From JAHFOW01 sp046350595 (GTDB lineage: Bacteria > Planctomycetota > Brocadiia > Brocadiales > Brocadiaceae), in the NCBI GenBank assembly GCA_046350595.1, contig JAXMAC010000036.1, forward strand, positions 1 through 27,145: 27,145 bases of DNA, given 5' to 3'. Of the stretch, positions 15,790 to 23,098 are shown one piece after another (the first letter of the stretch is position 1; each line of letters begins with the position of its first letter). Below the pieces are notes generated by a model. That model saw only the letters and a list, made by a program, of their open reading frames with translations. It was not told where the DNA came from and searched no databases. The position numbers and the translations under genes are program-made.

Positions 15790-16381
15790 AATTTTTATAC
15801 CCTCCTTATCGCAATTTATTACGCGGGGTTCGTGGAAACACAACACAGCGTAGTCGAAACCAATAATATAATGAATATAACCATTTCACCCTGGCTGGTT
15901 TCATCCATATCGTGTAAATTCTTTGCGAACTATCATAATGAATGTTGTATTAGTAAAAGTTGTACCCGCAAAAATGTACACGATTTTTTAACCATGTTAT
16001 AACAGGAGGGCTCATTCATAAGCAATACAAACAAACCGCCTTCATAGTTAAATGTCTTTATTTTCGTTCAATGCAATACGTTATGTATACTTAAACATTT
16101 ATGCAAATTATATACTTTCCCTTTTTTATTTACAAACGAATTATAAGTCTTATTTCGGGAAAAAGACGATAATAAAAATAGCATTTGGCGTATTCTGCCT
16201 TGAAAACACACGAAACAAATGCCTTCTTATTCTATTCCCAGGATCGCTTTGGCATGTTTTATGCTATTAAAGTTTATTATTGACAGTAATTTTGAAAAAG
16301 TGTATAAATTCGGAATTTGAGATTCAATAATTCCATTTTTTAGTTTATCAAGGAACCTAATTAACAGAAAGGGGTTTGAAG
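15790..16381. other. 592-bp divergent spacer, AT-rich
   Basis: No convincing gene is seen. A 72-codon frame at 16052-16270 has no ribosome binding site and a low-complexity AT-driven composition. The region separates the leftward moxR cluster from the rightward glutamate-synthase-like gene, and holds that gene's strong promoter at its right end. Confidence 0.6.
16280..16308 (+). promoter_or_regulatory. Near-consensus promoter of glutamate-synthase-like gene
   Basis: TTGACA (16280-16285), exactly 17 bp of spacer and TATAAA (16303-16308) predict a start near 16315 and a leader of about 67 nt. The sequence quality suggests high constitutive expression. Confidence 0.7.
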
Positions 16382-18082
16382 ATGTCACTTTCAAAACCAA
16401 ATGCGTCGGCTGCAACACGTACGAAAAATAGGACACCTAACGACAGAACGCCCGCGAGCGGCATGTGTTCTGTTTGCGTGGATGAATGTCCTGGATATTG
16501 CGAAATTGGCAAATCTGCGTTCAGGGCGTCCGAGAATTTGTATCCACAACCTTTTGGCACTATCACTGCTGGCGCTGATAAGGAATATCCCGTAGACTTT
16601 TCCCACTTAAATATCATGGGCTCATGCGTTGGCGCTGTGGGAATTGAGGCCAACAGTGACAAGGCTATTTTTGAGAACGTAAACGTAGAAGCAAGGTTGG
16701 GAAAAGATAAGGGCATTAAATTAAGACTGCCGATCGTCATACCTGGATTAGGTTCAACAAAAGTTGCAAAAACCCACTGGGATGGACTTGCCATCGGTTC
16801 CGCTATATCAGGAACGGCGCTGACCATTGGTGAAAACGTTGGTGGTATGGATCCCAACTCGAAGATTGAAAATGGAAAAATAACCCATTGCCCTGATATC
16901 GAGTACCGTGTCAAAACATATCAGGCATGGCAAAAGGATGGTTATGGAGCAATTATTTTACAGGAAAACGTTGAAGATTCCCGATTAGGAGTCATAGAAT
17001 ACGGTGTATCAAAGTTAGGTGTCCAGGCAGTAGAGTTAAAATGGGGACAGGGCGCAAAAGACATCGGCGGTGAAGTTAAGATCGACAACTTAGACCGGGC
17101 AAAGATGTTGCGTGACCGCGGGTATATCGTACTTCCTGATCCATACGACAACGCAGCCGCTTCTGGTTTTGGAAAGGCATTTAAAGAATTTGAACGACAT
17201 TCCAGAGTTGGCATGGTCTCCGAAGAGGGATTTGTCAAGAGGGTTGAAGAATTAAGAAAGGCCGGAGCTAAATATGTATTCCTGAAGACCGGCGCTTACA
17301 GACCTGCCGACCTCGCCCGGGCTATTCGCTATAGCTCGATCGCCGGTATAGACGTATTAACCGTTGATGGCGCTGGCGGCGGAACGGGCATGAGCCCATG
17401 GCACATGATGAATGAATGGGGTGTGCCTACCTTATATATTTCAGCGCTCATCTATAACTATGCCCACAAACTAGCCATAAAGGGAAAGTATGTCCCGGAC
17501 ATTGTACTCGCTGGCGGTTTTGCGTTTGAAGACGATATCTTTAAGGCAATTGCGCTTGGCGCTCCTTATGTAAAAGCAGTTGGCATGGCACGCTCGCCGC
17601 TCTGTGCAGCGCACGTGGGAAAAGTCCTGGGAGAACAAATCAAGAGCAGCAGTCCGGACAAAGGGGTAATGTCCTTTATTGAATCTTATGGAAAAACCAT
17701 GGAAGAGGTTTTTGTTCTGGCCTCCAAGGCAAAGAGGTTGTTTGGCACCAATGGCAAGGAAGTTCCTCCCGGCGCGCTGGGCGTTTATTCTTATTATCAG
17801 CGTCTCTCACAGGGTCTCCGCCAGCTTATGTGCGGCTCAAGGAAGTTCGCATTGGAACATTTGACAAGAAATGATATAACAACCCTGACCCGTGAAGCCG
17901 CAGAAGTGACCGGTATCAAATATATCATGGATATCGACAGTGAAGCAGCGGAACAGATCCTTATGGGAAAAGAGAAGACCACAAAGGCCAAAACGGTCAT
18001 AAAAGCAAAACCCAAAGCTGCGCCAAAAGCAAAGACTGCATCAAAGACAAAGGCTTCGGGTAAAAGCAAAGGCAAAAAATAG
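16382..18082 (+). CDS. FMN-binding glutamate synthase-like protein with Cys4 head and H1-like tail
   Basis: The 566-residue protein is related to the FMN/TIM-barrel domain of glutamate synthase (archaeal-type GltB). It includes DGAGGGTGMSPW, LAGGFAFEDDIFKAIALGA and VGMARSP phosphate/FMN-binding stretches. It lacks the glutaminase domain. I see no C-x5-C-x4-C-type [3Fe-4S] motif after the FMN region. A Cys4 motif CSVCVDECPGYC (29-40) at the N-terminus may bind an Fe-S cluster or zinc. The last 35 residues are a Lys/Ala-rich tail (KAKPKAAPKAKTASKTKASG) like histone H1. I chose the ATG at 16382, seven bases after AAAGGGG. The TTG two codons earlier is unlikely. It is monocistronic with a strong promoter. 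The substrate is unknown; glutamate synthesis would need a separate ammonia and electron source. Confidence 0.85.
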   Translation: MSLSKPNASAATRTKNRTPNDRTPASGMCSVCVDECPGYCEIGKSAFRASENLYPQPFGTITAGADKEYPVDFSHLNIMGSCVGAVGIEANSDKAIFENVNVEARLGKDKGIKLRLPIVIPGLGSTKVAKTHWDGLAIGSAISGTALTIGENVGGMDPNSKIENGKITHCPDIEYRVKTYQAWQKDGYGAIILQENVEDSRLGVIEYGVSKLGVQAVELKWGQGAKDIGGEVKIDNLDRAKMLRDRGYIVLPDPYDNAAASGFGKAFKEFERHSRVGMVSEEGFVKRVEELRKAGAKYVFLKTGAYRPADLARAIRYSSIAGIDVLTVDGAGGGTGMSPWHMMNEWGVPTLYISALIYNYAHKLAIKGKYVPDIVLAGGFAFEDDIFKAIALGAPYVKAVGMARSPLCAAHVGKVLGEQIKSSSPDKGVMSFIESYGKTMEEVFVLASKAKRLFGTNGKEVPPGALGVYSYYQRLSQGLRQLMCGSRKFALEHLTRNDITTLTREAAEVTGIKYIMDIDSEAAEQILMGKEKTTKAKTVIKAKPKAAPKAKTASKTKASGKSKGKK

Positions 18083-18104
18083 GAAAGTCTTTTATTCAGA
18101 GGAA

Positions 18105-18132
18105 GTAGAGACGCAAAATCTTGCGTCTCTAC
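18105..18132. repeat. Perfect GTAGAGACGCAA palindrome
   Basis: GTAGAGACGCAA (18105-18116), loop AATC, TTGCGTCTCTAC (18121-18132) form a perfect 12-bp stem, 22 bases after the stop of the glutamate-synthase-like gene. It belongs to the same family as 12385-12418 and 6325-6360. A smaller GACAAAC/GTTTGTC hairpin follows at 18180-18195. Confidence 0.9.
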
Positions 18133-18314
18133 ACATCCCACATGCAAATCCAGTGCATCTCTATTCATTAACAGGCGCAGACAAACAAGTTTGTCCGGCT
18201 ACCACCCCGTATATCAAAATTCATGACCGTTTAAACTTTTGAATAACAACTCATTCTTTGATAATTTTTTATAAATTTTACCAAGTATAGTTATTATATA
18301 CCTAAAAACATCGT

Positions 18315-19256
18315 ATGACGATCCCTCTCTGGATACTGACAGGCCCGACGGCTTGTGGCAAAACAGATATAGCCATTGAAATTGCAGAATATACCAATGC
18401 GGAAATTGTCTCGGCAGATTCAATGCTTGTCTATCGGGGCATGGATATTGGCACAGAAAAACCCTCGATTTCGGTAAGAGAAAAAATTACACATCATTTA
18501 GTAGACATTGTTGAACCCTGGGAAGAATACAGTGTCGGAAGGTACGCCAAAGATTTTAACGGTATTGTCAACAATTTATACCAGCAGGGTAAACCTTTTC
18601 TTGTTGTGGGTGGAACGGCGCTCTATCTGAAGGCTATTATTAACGGCCTGTTTGAAGGGCCAGCCGCAGACTGGGAATATCGTGAACACCTAAAGTCTCT
18701 TGCTTCTGAACGCGGCCTGTGCTACCTTCATCAGATGCTTGCCGATATAGATCCGGAAACAGCGACCCGGTTACATTATAATGATTTGAGGCGGGTTATT
18801 CGCGCACTTGAGGTTTATAAAATAACAGGCAGGAAGATATCTTCGCTCCAAACCCAATTCGGCCATAAAAACCCTGATTATGATTGTGCCATAGTCGCCA
18901 TTGATTATGACCGCGATATTTTATACAAACGTATTGAAGCGCGGGTAGACCGCATGATTCAGCGCGGGCTGGTCGATGAAGTACGTACCTTGCTCGACAA
19001 TTCGGCAGGATTAAGTAAACAGGCATCACAGGCGCTTGGATATAAAGAAGTTATAGATTTTTTACAGGGCAAGTATACCTTTGAAGAGGTTGTTAATGAA
19101 ATTAAACAGAGAACCCGCCGGTTTGCAAAACGGCAAATGACCTGGTTTCGAAGTTTTTCAGATATTCATTGGATTCGTGCATCTACACAAGACACGGTAA
19201 CCCACCTATCAGAAAAGGTACTGGAATTTTTTGCACAAGGGTCAAAAATATCTTAA
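18315..19256 (+). CDS. miaA: tRNA dimethylallyltransferase MiaA
   Basis: MiaA transfers the dimethylallyl group from DMAPP to N6 of A37 in tRNAs reading UNN codons. The 313-residue length is typical. The P-loop is GPTACGKT (10-17). The substrate loop reads SADSMLVYRGMDIGTEKP. Further family motifs are VVGGTALYLKAIINGL, NDLRRVIRALEVY and QALGYKEVIDFL, and the C-terminal RRFAKRQMTWFR binds tRNA. No ribosome binding site is evident before the ATG. The long AT-rich leader starts after two small palindromes. It is separated from hfq or mutL, its common neighbours elsewhere. Confidence 0.96.
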   Translation: MTIPLWILTGPTACGKTDIAIEIAEYTNAEIVSADSMLVYRGMDIGTEKPSISVREKITHHLVDIVEPWEEYSVGRYAKDFNGIVNNLYQQGKPFLVVGGTALYLKAIINGLFEGPAADWEYREHLKSLASERGLCYLHQMLADIDPETATRLHYNDLRRVIRALEVYKITGRKISSLQTQFGHKNPDYDCAIVAIDYDRDILYKRIEARVDRMIQRGLVDEVRTLLDNSAGLSKQASQALGYKEVIDFLQGKYTFEEVVNEIKQRTRRFAKRQMTWFRSFSDIHWIRASTQDTVTHLSEKVLEFFAQGSKIS

Positions 19257-19264
19257 ATTTTCAT

Positions 19265-19292
19265 TTGACATAAAATTCTCCGGATGTAAGAT
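19265..19292 (+). promoter_or_regulatory. Promoter of the riboswitch-pil transcript
   Basis: TTGACA (19265-19270), a 16-bp spacer and TAAGAT (19287-19292) predict a start near 19299, about 18 nt upstream of the riboswitch P1 helix. This is correctly placed for a riboswitch-led mRNA. It begins nine bases after the miaA stop. Confidence 0.65.
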
Positions 19293-19316
19293 ATGTAACA
19301 ATTTATAGTTATAAAT

Positions 19317-19412
19317 GCGTTACGACAAAGGCAAACCCTGAGTGATCTGGGGACGCAAAGTAAAAGGGTCTTTACCTGACACAAGAAAGACAGCCTTACT
19401 ACCGAAAAATGC
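19317..19412 (+). ncRNA. GEMM-I (cyclic-di-GMP class I) riboswitch aptamer
   Basis: The conserved GEMM-I elements occur in order: ACGACAAAGGCAAACC, GGGGACGCAAAG, GGGTCT and CAGCC...ACCGAAA. The helices fit. P1 is GCGTT (19317-19321) with AATGC (19408-19412). P2 closes on a GTGA (GNRA) tetraloop at 19342-19345. P3 pairs GTAA/TTAC (19360-19363 with 19396-19399), GGG with CC plus C (19366-19368), and GTCTTT/AAAGAC (19368-19373 with 19386-19391). The base aligned with the G20 specificity site of the Vibrio aptamer is G, favouring c-di-GMP over cGAMP. It stands directly upstream of a terminator and the PilM-PilN gene. Confidence 0.9.
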
Positions 19413-19433
19413 CCATACATCTAATAACACACG

Positions 19434-19491
19434 AAAAGCCTTGTTATCGAAAATAGCACATCAATATTTTCGAAAGAGGGCTTTTTGTTTT
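19434..19491 (+). terminator. Intrinsic terminator of riboswitch expression platform
   Basis: AAAAGCC (19434-19440) pairs with GGCTTTT (19479-19485), and TCGAAAATA (19447-19455) pairs with TATTTTCGA (19465-19473) inside it. The hairpin ends in TTTTTGTTTTTAT. It lies 22 nt after the aptamer and 43 nt before the pilM start codon, the standard place for a transcription-attenuation platform. Confidence 0.85.
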
Positions 19492-19533
19492 TATATTTTG
19501 TGAATCCATAAAAGGTATTGTTCAATACAACAC

Positions 19534-21267
19534 ATGAAACTCTCCTCTATACACACGCGTTTAAAGAAACCCGATTTCCTTATCTCGAAGGTATCACGGA
19601 CATTCAAGCAAAACAAAACAATAAATGTCTGGGGATTGGATATTGGCGGGGGTGCCTTAAAGGCAATAAGAATCGCTCAAACGCCTGAGGGCATGTGCAT
19701 TGATGACGTTGACATCATTGAGTACAAGGCCATTCCGCACGATGTAACGTTTTTACAGTCTACCGGCATTCAAGAAGCCATCCAGACTTTCCTAAAACGT
19801 CATTCAGTAACTAAAAATGATGAGATAATGGTATCTATCCCGGGGCAATTTGTGCTCTCAAGATTTATTACCGTTCCTCCGGTAGATAAAAAACAGCTTA
19901 AAAACATTGTCAGTTACGAGGCCCGGCAGCAAATTCCCTTTGACCTCAAAGATGTTGTATGGGATTTCCAGCAATTGTCAGACCAACCTCCCGACGCGGA
20001 AGGTATTGAGATAGGACTGTTCGCATCCAAGAGAACCACGGTCGATCACATCGTAACCAATATTTCGCCTCTCAAACCTTACCTCGGTGCTTTACAAGTC
20101 TCACCTCTGGCAATTGCCAATTTCGTACTTTTTGATCAACAAGTCGACGGCCCCACAATAATTGTGAATGGGGAGGCAGAAAACACGGACATTATCATCG
20201 TTGACAATCAACATCTCTGGCTGAGAAGCATCCCCATTTTCACTGTAGATGCAAGCCTCATGAAGGAAATCCAGAGGTCTATGGAATATTATAAATCTTT
20301 AACAAAAGAAGATGTCCTTTTCAAGAATCTCCTCCTGATGGGCAACAAATACAAAGACCCTGCTGCTGTCAAATATATAACTGATAACTTTACCCATGAA
20401 GTGAAATTTCTTAAATCCTTAAACATATTAAAGGTATCCCAAAAGATACCGCCTGCCTGCCTGGATGAAAATCTCTCAAATTTTGGTGTTGCTTTAGGGC
20501 TTGCCCTCCAGGGGATGGGGTTTGGGAGTCTCAGAATAAATTTATTACCGCAGGAATATGCCAAAGAATTAGAAATATCCAGGAAAAAACCATACGTCGT
20601 AGCCGCCCTTGGTTGCCTGGCGCTGGCAATTATTATTCAATATGCCGGGTCGCGCATGCAAATCGCCCATCTTCGTAAATCCAATGATTGCCATCAGAAA
20701 ATTTTAAACAAGGTGAAAGATTTTGAGAAGAATTATAAAAACCTTGAAACCCTTGCGCAAACGAACAAATCATTGCTCAATCTCGTTTCCTCTGTTGATT
20801 CTTCGCGATTTTTCTGGATGGAGGCTACAGATAAATTATTGTCCGTAATTCCGGGCAATGTATCGATAATTAGTATCCAATCATCCTGGATAGACGCAGA
20901 CTCATTAAAGTATATCACCGAAAGCGCGCGCGGAGCCGAAACTGCACGGCAGCAAACGTCAGCAGCCTTTTTTCAGGTCAAAAAGCCCTCTGCGCTGGTA
21001 AAAGCTGGCGTATCAAAAAAGGCGCTTCTCATGGGAATCAAAGGAGAAAGCCGTGAACCGAGTAAAAGCTTTATAGAAGAACACATTTTAAAACCCATTC
21101 AAAATCTATCCCTTTTTGACCAAAAGGTTCCTGCATTTAAAAATGTTGAAATTGTGCCCGGTTCATGCCGCCAGGTAGATAAAGAGGGAATTGGTAGTTA
21201 TATTTGTTTTGAAATAAGGTGGATCGTGAAATCATCGGATGAAATCCAGCAGGAGACTAAGTCATAA
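19534..21267 (+). CDS. PilM-PilN fusion, type IV pilus-like assembly platform
   Basis: The 577-residue protein joins two pilus assembly parts. Residues 30-345 are PilM, an actin-like cytoplasmic ATPase-fold protein: GLDIGGGALKAIRI (34-47), SYEARQQIPFDL (127-138), QRSMEYY. The PilN signature INLLP is at 335-339, followed by a membrane helix (353-371) and a periplasmic coiled-coil and alpha-beta region typical of PilN. PilM and PilN are normally separate proteins joined by the INLLP peptide, so the fusion makes sense. AAAGG lies 18 bases before the ATG, but a GTATTG/CAATAC hairpin (19515-19528) in between could bring it close. It is the first gene after the GEMM riboswitch. The next gene's frame starts within its last codons or just past the stop. 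Confidence 0.88.
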   Translation: MKLSSIHTRLKKPDFLISKVSRTFKQNKTINVWGLDIGGGALKAIRIAQTPEGMCIDDVDIIEYKAIPHDVTFLQSTGIQEAIQTFLKRHSVTKNDEIMVSIPGQFVLSRFITVPPVDKKQLKNIVSYEARQQIPFDLKDVVWDFQQLSDQPPDAEGIEIGLFASKRTTVDHIVTNISPLKPYLGALQVSPLAIANFVLFDQQVDGPTIIVNGEAENTDIIIVDNQHLWLRSIPIFTVDASLMKEIQRSMEYYKSLTKEDVLFKNLLLMGNKYKDPAAVKYITDNFTHEVKFLKSLNILKVSQKIPPACLDENLSNFGVALGLALQGMGFGSLRINLLPQEYAKELEISRKKPYVVAALGCLALAIIIQYAGSRMQIAHLRKSNDCHQKILNKVKDFEKNYKNLETLAQTNKSLLNLVSSVDSSRFFWMEATDKLLSVIPGNVSIISIQSSWIDADSLKYITESARGAETARQQTSAAFFQVKKPSALVKAGVSKKALLMGIKGESREPSKSFIEEHILKPIQNLSLFDQKVPAFKNVEIVPGSCRQVDKEGIGSYICFEIRWIVKSSDEIQQETKS

Positions 21268-21277
21268 CAATAATAAA

Positions 21278-22183
21278 ATGAATATCGGAAAAGGTTTAAA
21301 TATTTCACAATTTAAGAAAATTTTCTGGGAAACGTTTACCGGGGTACGCGGCTACTGGATATCCATGGGGGGTGTTTTCGCTATCCTGACCGCTATCTAT
21401 TTTTTTTTAGTCCATCCACTTTCATTTATCTATACCAAAACATACAATGACCTCAATGATTTATCAGTTGCTCTGGAAAAATACACCGTAAAAAAAGACC
21501 TTTATAATGACAAATGGTGTGATTCAAAAAAACTCGAATCGGCCCTTTATGAAAAAGAAACTGACAAATGTAAAGAATTTTTCAAAAAAATGGATGAAAG
21601 GCTCGAAGCCTTCTTTCAGTTAGAAGACCAGGAAAAGGGGTTAATTAAGATAGAGGATGAGGCGCTGTGGAAAAATGAATATATCAAAAGAACCTCTGCT
21701 TTAATTGCAAAATTAGATGCACAGCATATCACCCTGAGCCACGATGCCCTGCCAATCCAGAACTGGGGTTCTGATATTCCAACATGGGATAATATTCTAC
21801 CTGTGCAAAAAAGGTTCTGGATCATGGAAGAACTTGTCAATATATTCCTGAAAGATATAGGAATAACCCAGCTGGATAAGATTGCCTTTCGGGAAACGGC
21901 GCATACGTATAATGCATCATTGTCGCAAGTTTATACCATTATACCCCTTACTATCCAGCTCGAATTACTGGCAGACCACGTTGAATTTCTCCTGCATGAA
22001 ATTCACAAGTCTGACATACCATTTGTCATAGAGGCCACTACAATTCTCAGTACTGAGAAAAGTTTTAATCCGGAAAAATCAGGAGAAAACGGAGATAGTC
22101 TTAGTAAAAATCCAGGCTATCAACCATCGAATCCCATAATTAATGTTACCCTTGATATGTATGTTATTGATTACAAAACATAA
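21278..22183 (+). CDS. PilO-like membrane protein
   Basis: The 301-residue protein has one membrane helix (about 27-45, YWISMGGVFAILTAIYFFLV), a coiled-coil stalk (KTYNDLNDLSVALEKYTVKK) and a periplasmic domain ending in beta strands (INVTLDMYVIDY). The topology and order after PilM-PilN fit PilO of the inner-membrane alignment complex, though the sequence is diverged. The ATG at 21278, ten bases after the previous stop, is preferred; an ATG at 21239 would overlap by 29 bp. Neither has a strong ribosome binding site, and AGGAGA at 21251-21256 is too far from the chosen start. The assignment is by position and topology. Confidence 0.7.
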   Translation: MNIGKGLNISQFKKIFWETFTGVRGYWISMGGVFAILTAIYFFLVHPLSFIYTKTYNDLNDLSVALEKYTVKKDLYNDKWCDSKKLESALYEKETDKCKEFFKKMDERLEAFFQLEDQEKGLIKIEDEALWKNEYIKRTSALIAKLDAQHITLSHDALPIQNWGSDIPTWDNILPVQKRFWIMEELVNIFLKDIGITQLDKIAFRETAHTYNASLSQVYTIIPLTIQLELLADHVEFLLHEIHKSDIPFVIEATTILSTEKSFNPEKSGENGDSLSKNPGYQPSNPIINVTLDMYVIDYKT

Positions 22184-22201
22184 TTCACATTTTTCTTTAT
22201 T

Positions 22202-23005
22202 ATGAACCTGAAACACTTCTTATTTAAACATTTTGAAAAATTTATCCTTGGGCTTGCAGGGGGATACCTTATTTACGCAATAGCGTGCACCTTCATTATA
22301 AAAAGCTCGGAAATACGCAGGGAAATTGACACAAGATTACTATCAATAACTGACACCATAGAGCGAAAATTCCAAAGAAGTACACCGCCTGCAATAGAGA
22401 CGGAACTAAAAAATGCATCTCAATTGGAATCGCGTTTTACCTCGCCGCCGCCGGCTCACCTGTTACAACATCCTCAACTCTTCGGTAAACTCTTGCGGGA
22501 AGAACCCGTTTCTCCCCTTACAACGAAGGATATTCTGAAAAAGCCGGAAGTACCCATCCAGCCTCATTTAGAGGCCGCCGCCCAGGCAGATACAGAATTT
22601 GTCTTTAGAGGAGGCACCGAAGACCTCGCATTGATTCAGGTGAAAAAACTTTATAAGGAGGTGTGGTGGGTAAGCAGCTTCACGGTTAGTAAAGGAGAAA
22701 CGATCGGATCAAAAAAAATGCTGGGAAATGAAACGATAGATTTTGACACCCATTGTAAACTGATGGAAATCGTTCCCCTTGCGCAGAAGCCCCTGGTTAT
22801 AAAAAAAACCAACGTTCTGTTAAACGAAAAGGGAGAATTCCTGAACACGTCACTTACCGAAGAAACCCATATGGTTACATCCTCAAGAATTGTGTTTGAA
22901 AATAAAAAGGGAGTATCTTATACCCTGTGGTTGGGAGAATCCGCAAGTTTGGGGGAAGAATCTGCAACTGTTCAGCTTAAGGCAAATCTCCCTTCGGGTA
23001 ACTAA
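22202..23005 (+). CDS. Membrane-anchored protein in PilP position, unknown
   Basis: The 267-residue protein has an N-terminal membrane helix (about 14-33, FILGLAGGYLIYAIACTFII), a Pro-rich linker (about 78-120) and a beta-rich C-terminal domain of about 140 residues (EDLALIQVKKLYKEVWWVSS..., then a late strand pair VSYTLWLGES). It lies between the PilO-like gene and the secretin gene, where PilP (the lipoprotein link between PilNO and the secretin) is usually found. It has no lipobox and no sequence similarity to PilP that I can see. It may be a functional analogue; PVC bacteria have comparable unnamed genes here. Confidence 0.72.
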   Translation: MNLKHFLFKHFEKFILGLAGGYLIYAIACTFIIKSSEIRREIDTRLLSITDTIERKFQRSTPPAIETELKNASQLESRFTSPPPAHLLQHPQLFGKLLREEPVSPLTTKDILKKPEVPIQPHLEAAAQADTEFVFRGGTEDLALIQVKKLYKEVWWVSSFTVSKGETIGSKKMLGNETIDFDTHCKLMEIVPLAQKPLVIKKTNVLLNEKGEFLNTSLTEETHMVTSSRIVFENKKGVSYTLWLGESASLGEESATVQLKANLPSGN

Positions 23006-23016
23006 GGGAAGTTGTC

Positions 23017-23036
23017 ATTTCTGCGAAAGCAGAAAT
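23017..23036. repeat. Small ATTTCTGC hairpin
   Basis: ATTTCTGC (23017-23024), tetraloop GAAA, GCAGAAAT (23029-23036) sits between the PilP-position gene and the secretin gene. Eight perfect pairs with a GNRA loop make it a stable RNA hairpin that could act as a processing or stabiliser site. There is no T-run. Confidence 0.65.
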
Positions 23037-23098
23037 TCAGGCATTTGAAATGCAATTAAATACGATGAAAAATATATGACTTTTTTAAGGGTAACTCT

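Noticed and set aside
16052..16270. 72-codon plus-strand frame in the spacer before the glutamate-synthase-like gene
   Set aside because: No ribosome binding site, AT-driven composition rich in Tyr/Phe/Leu/Lys, and no family resemblance.
21239..21277. Longer start for the PilO-like gene
   Set aside because: The extra 13 codons overlap the PilN end and lack a ribosome binding site; residues KSSRRLSHNNNK look non-genic. The choice is not certain.
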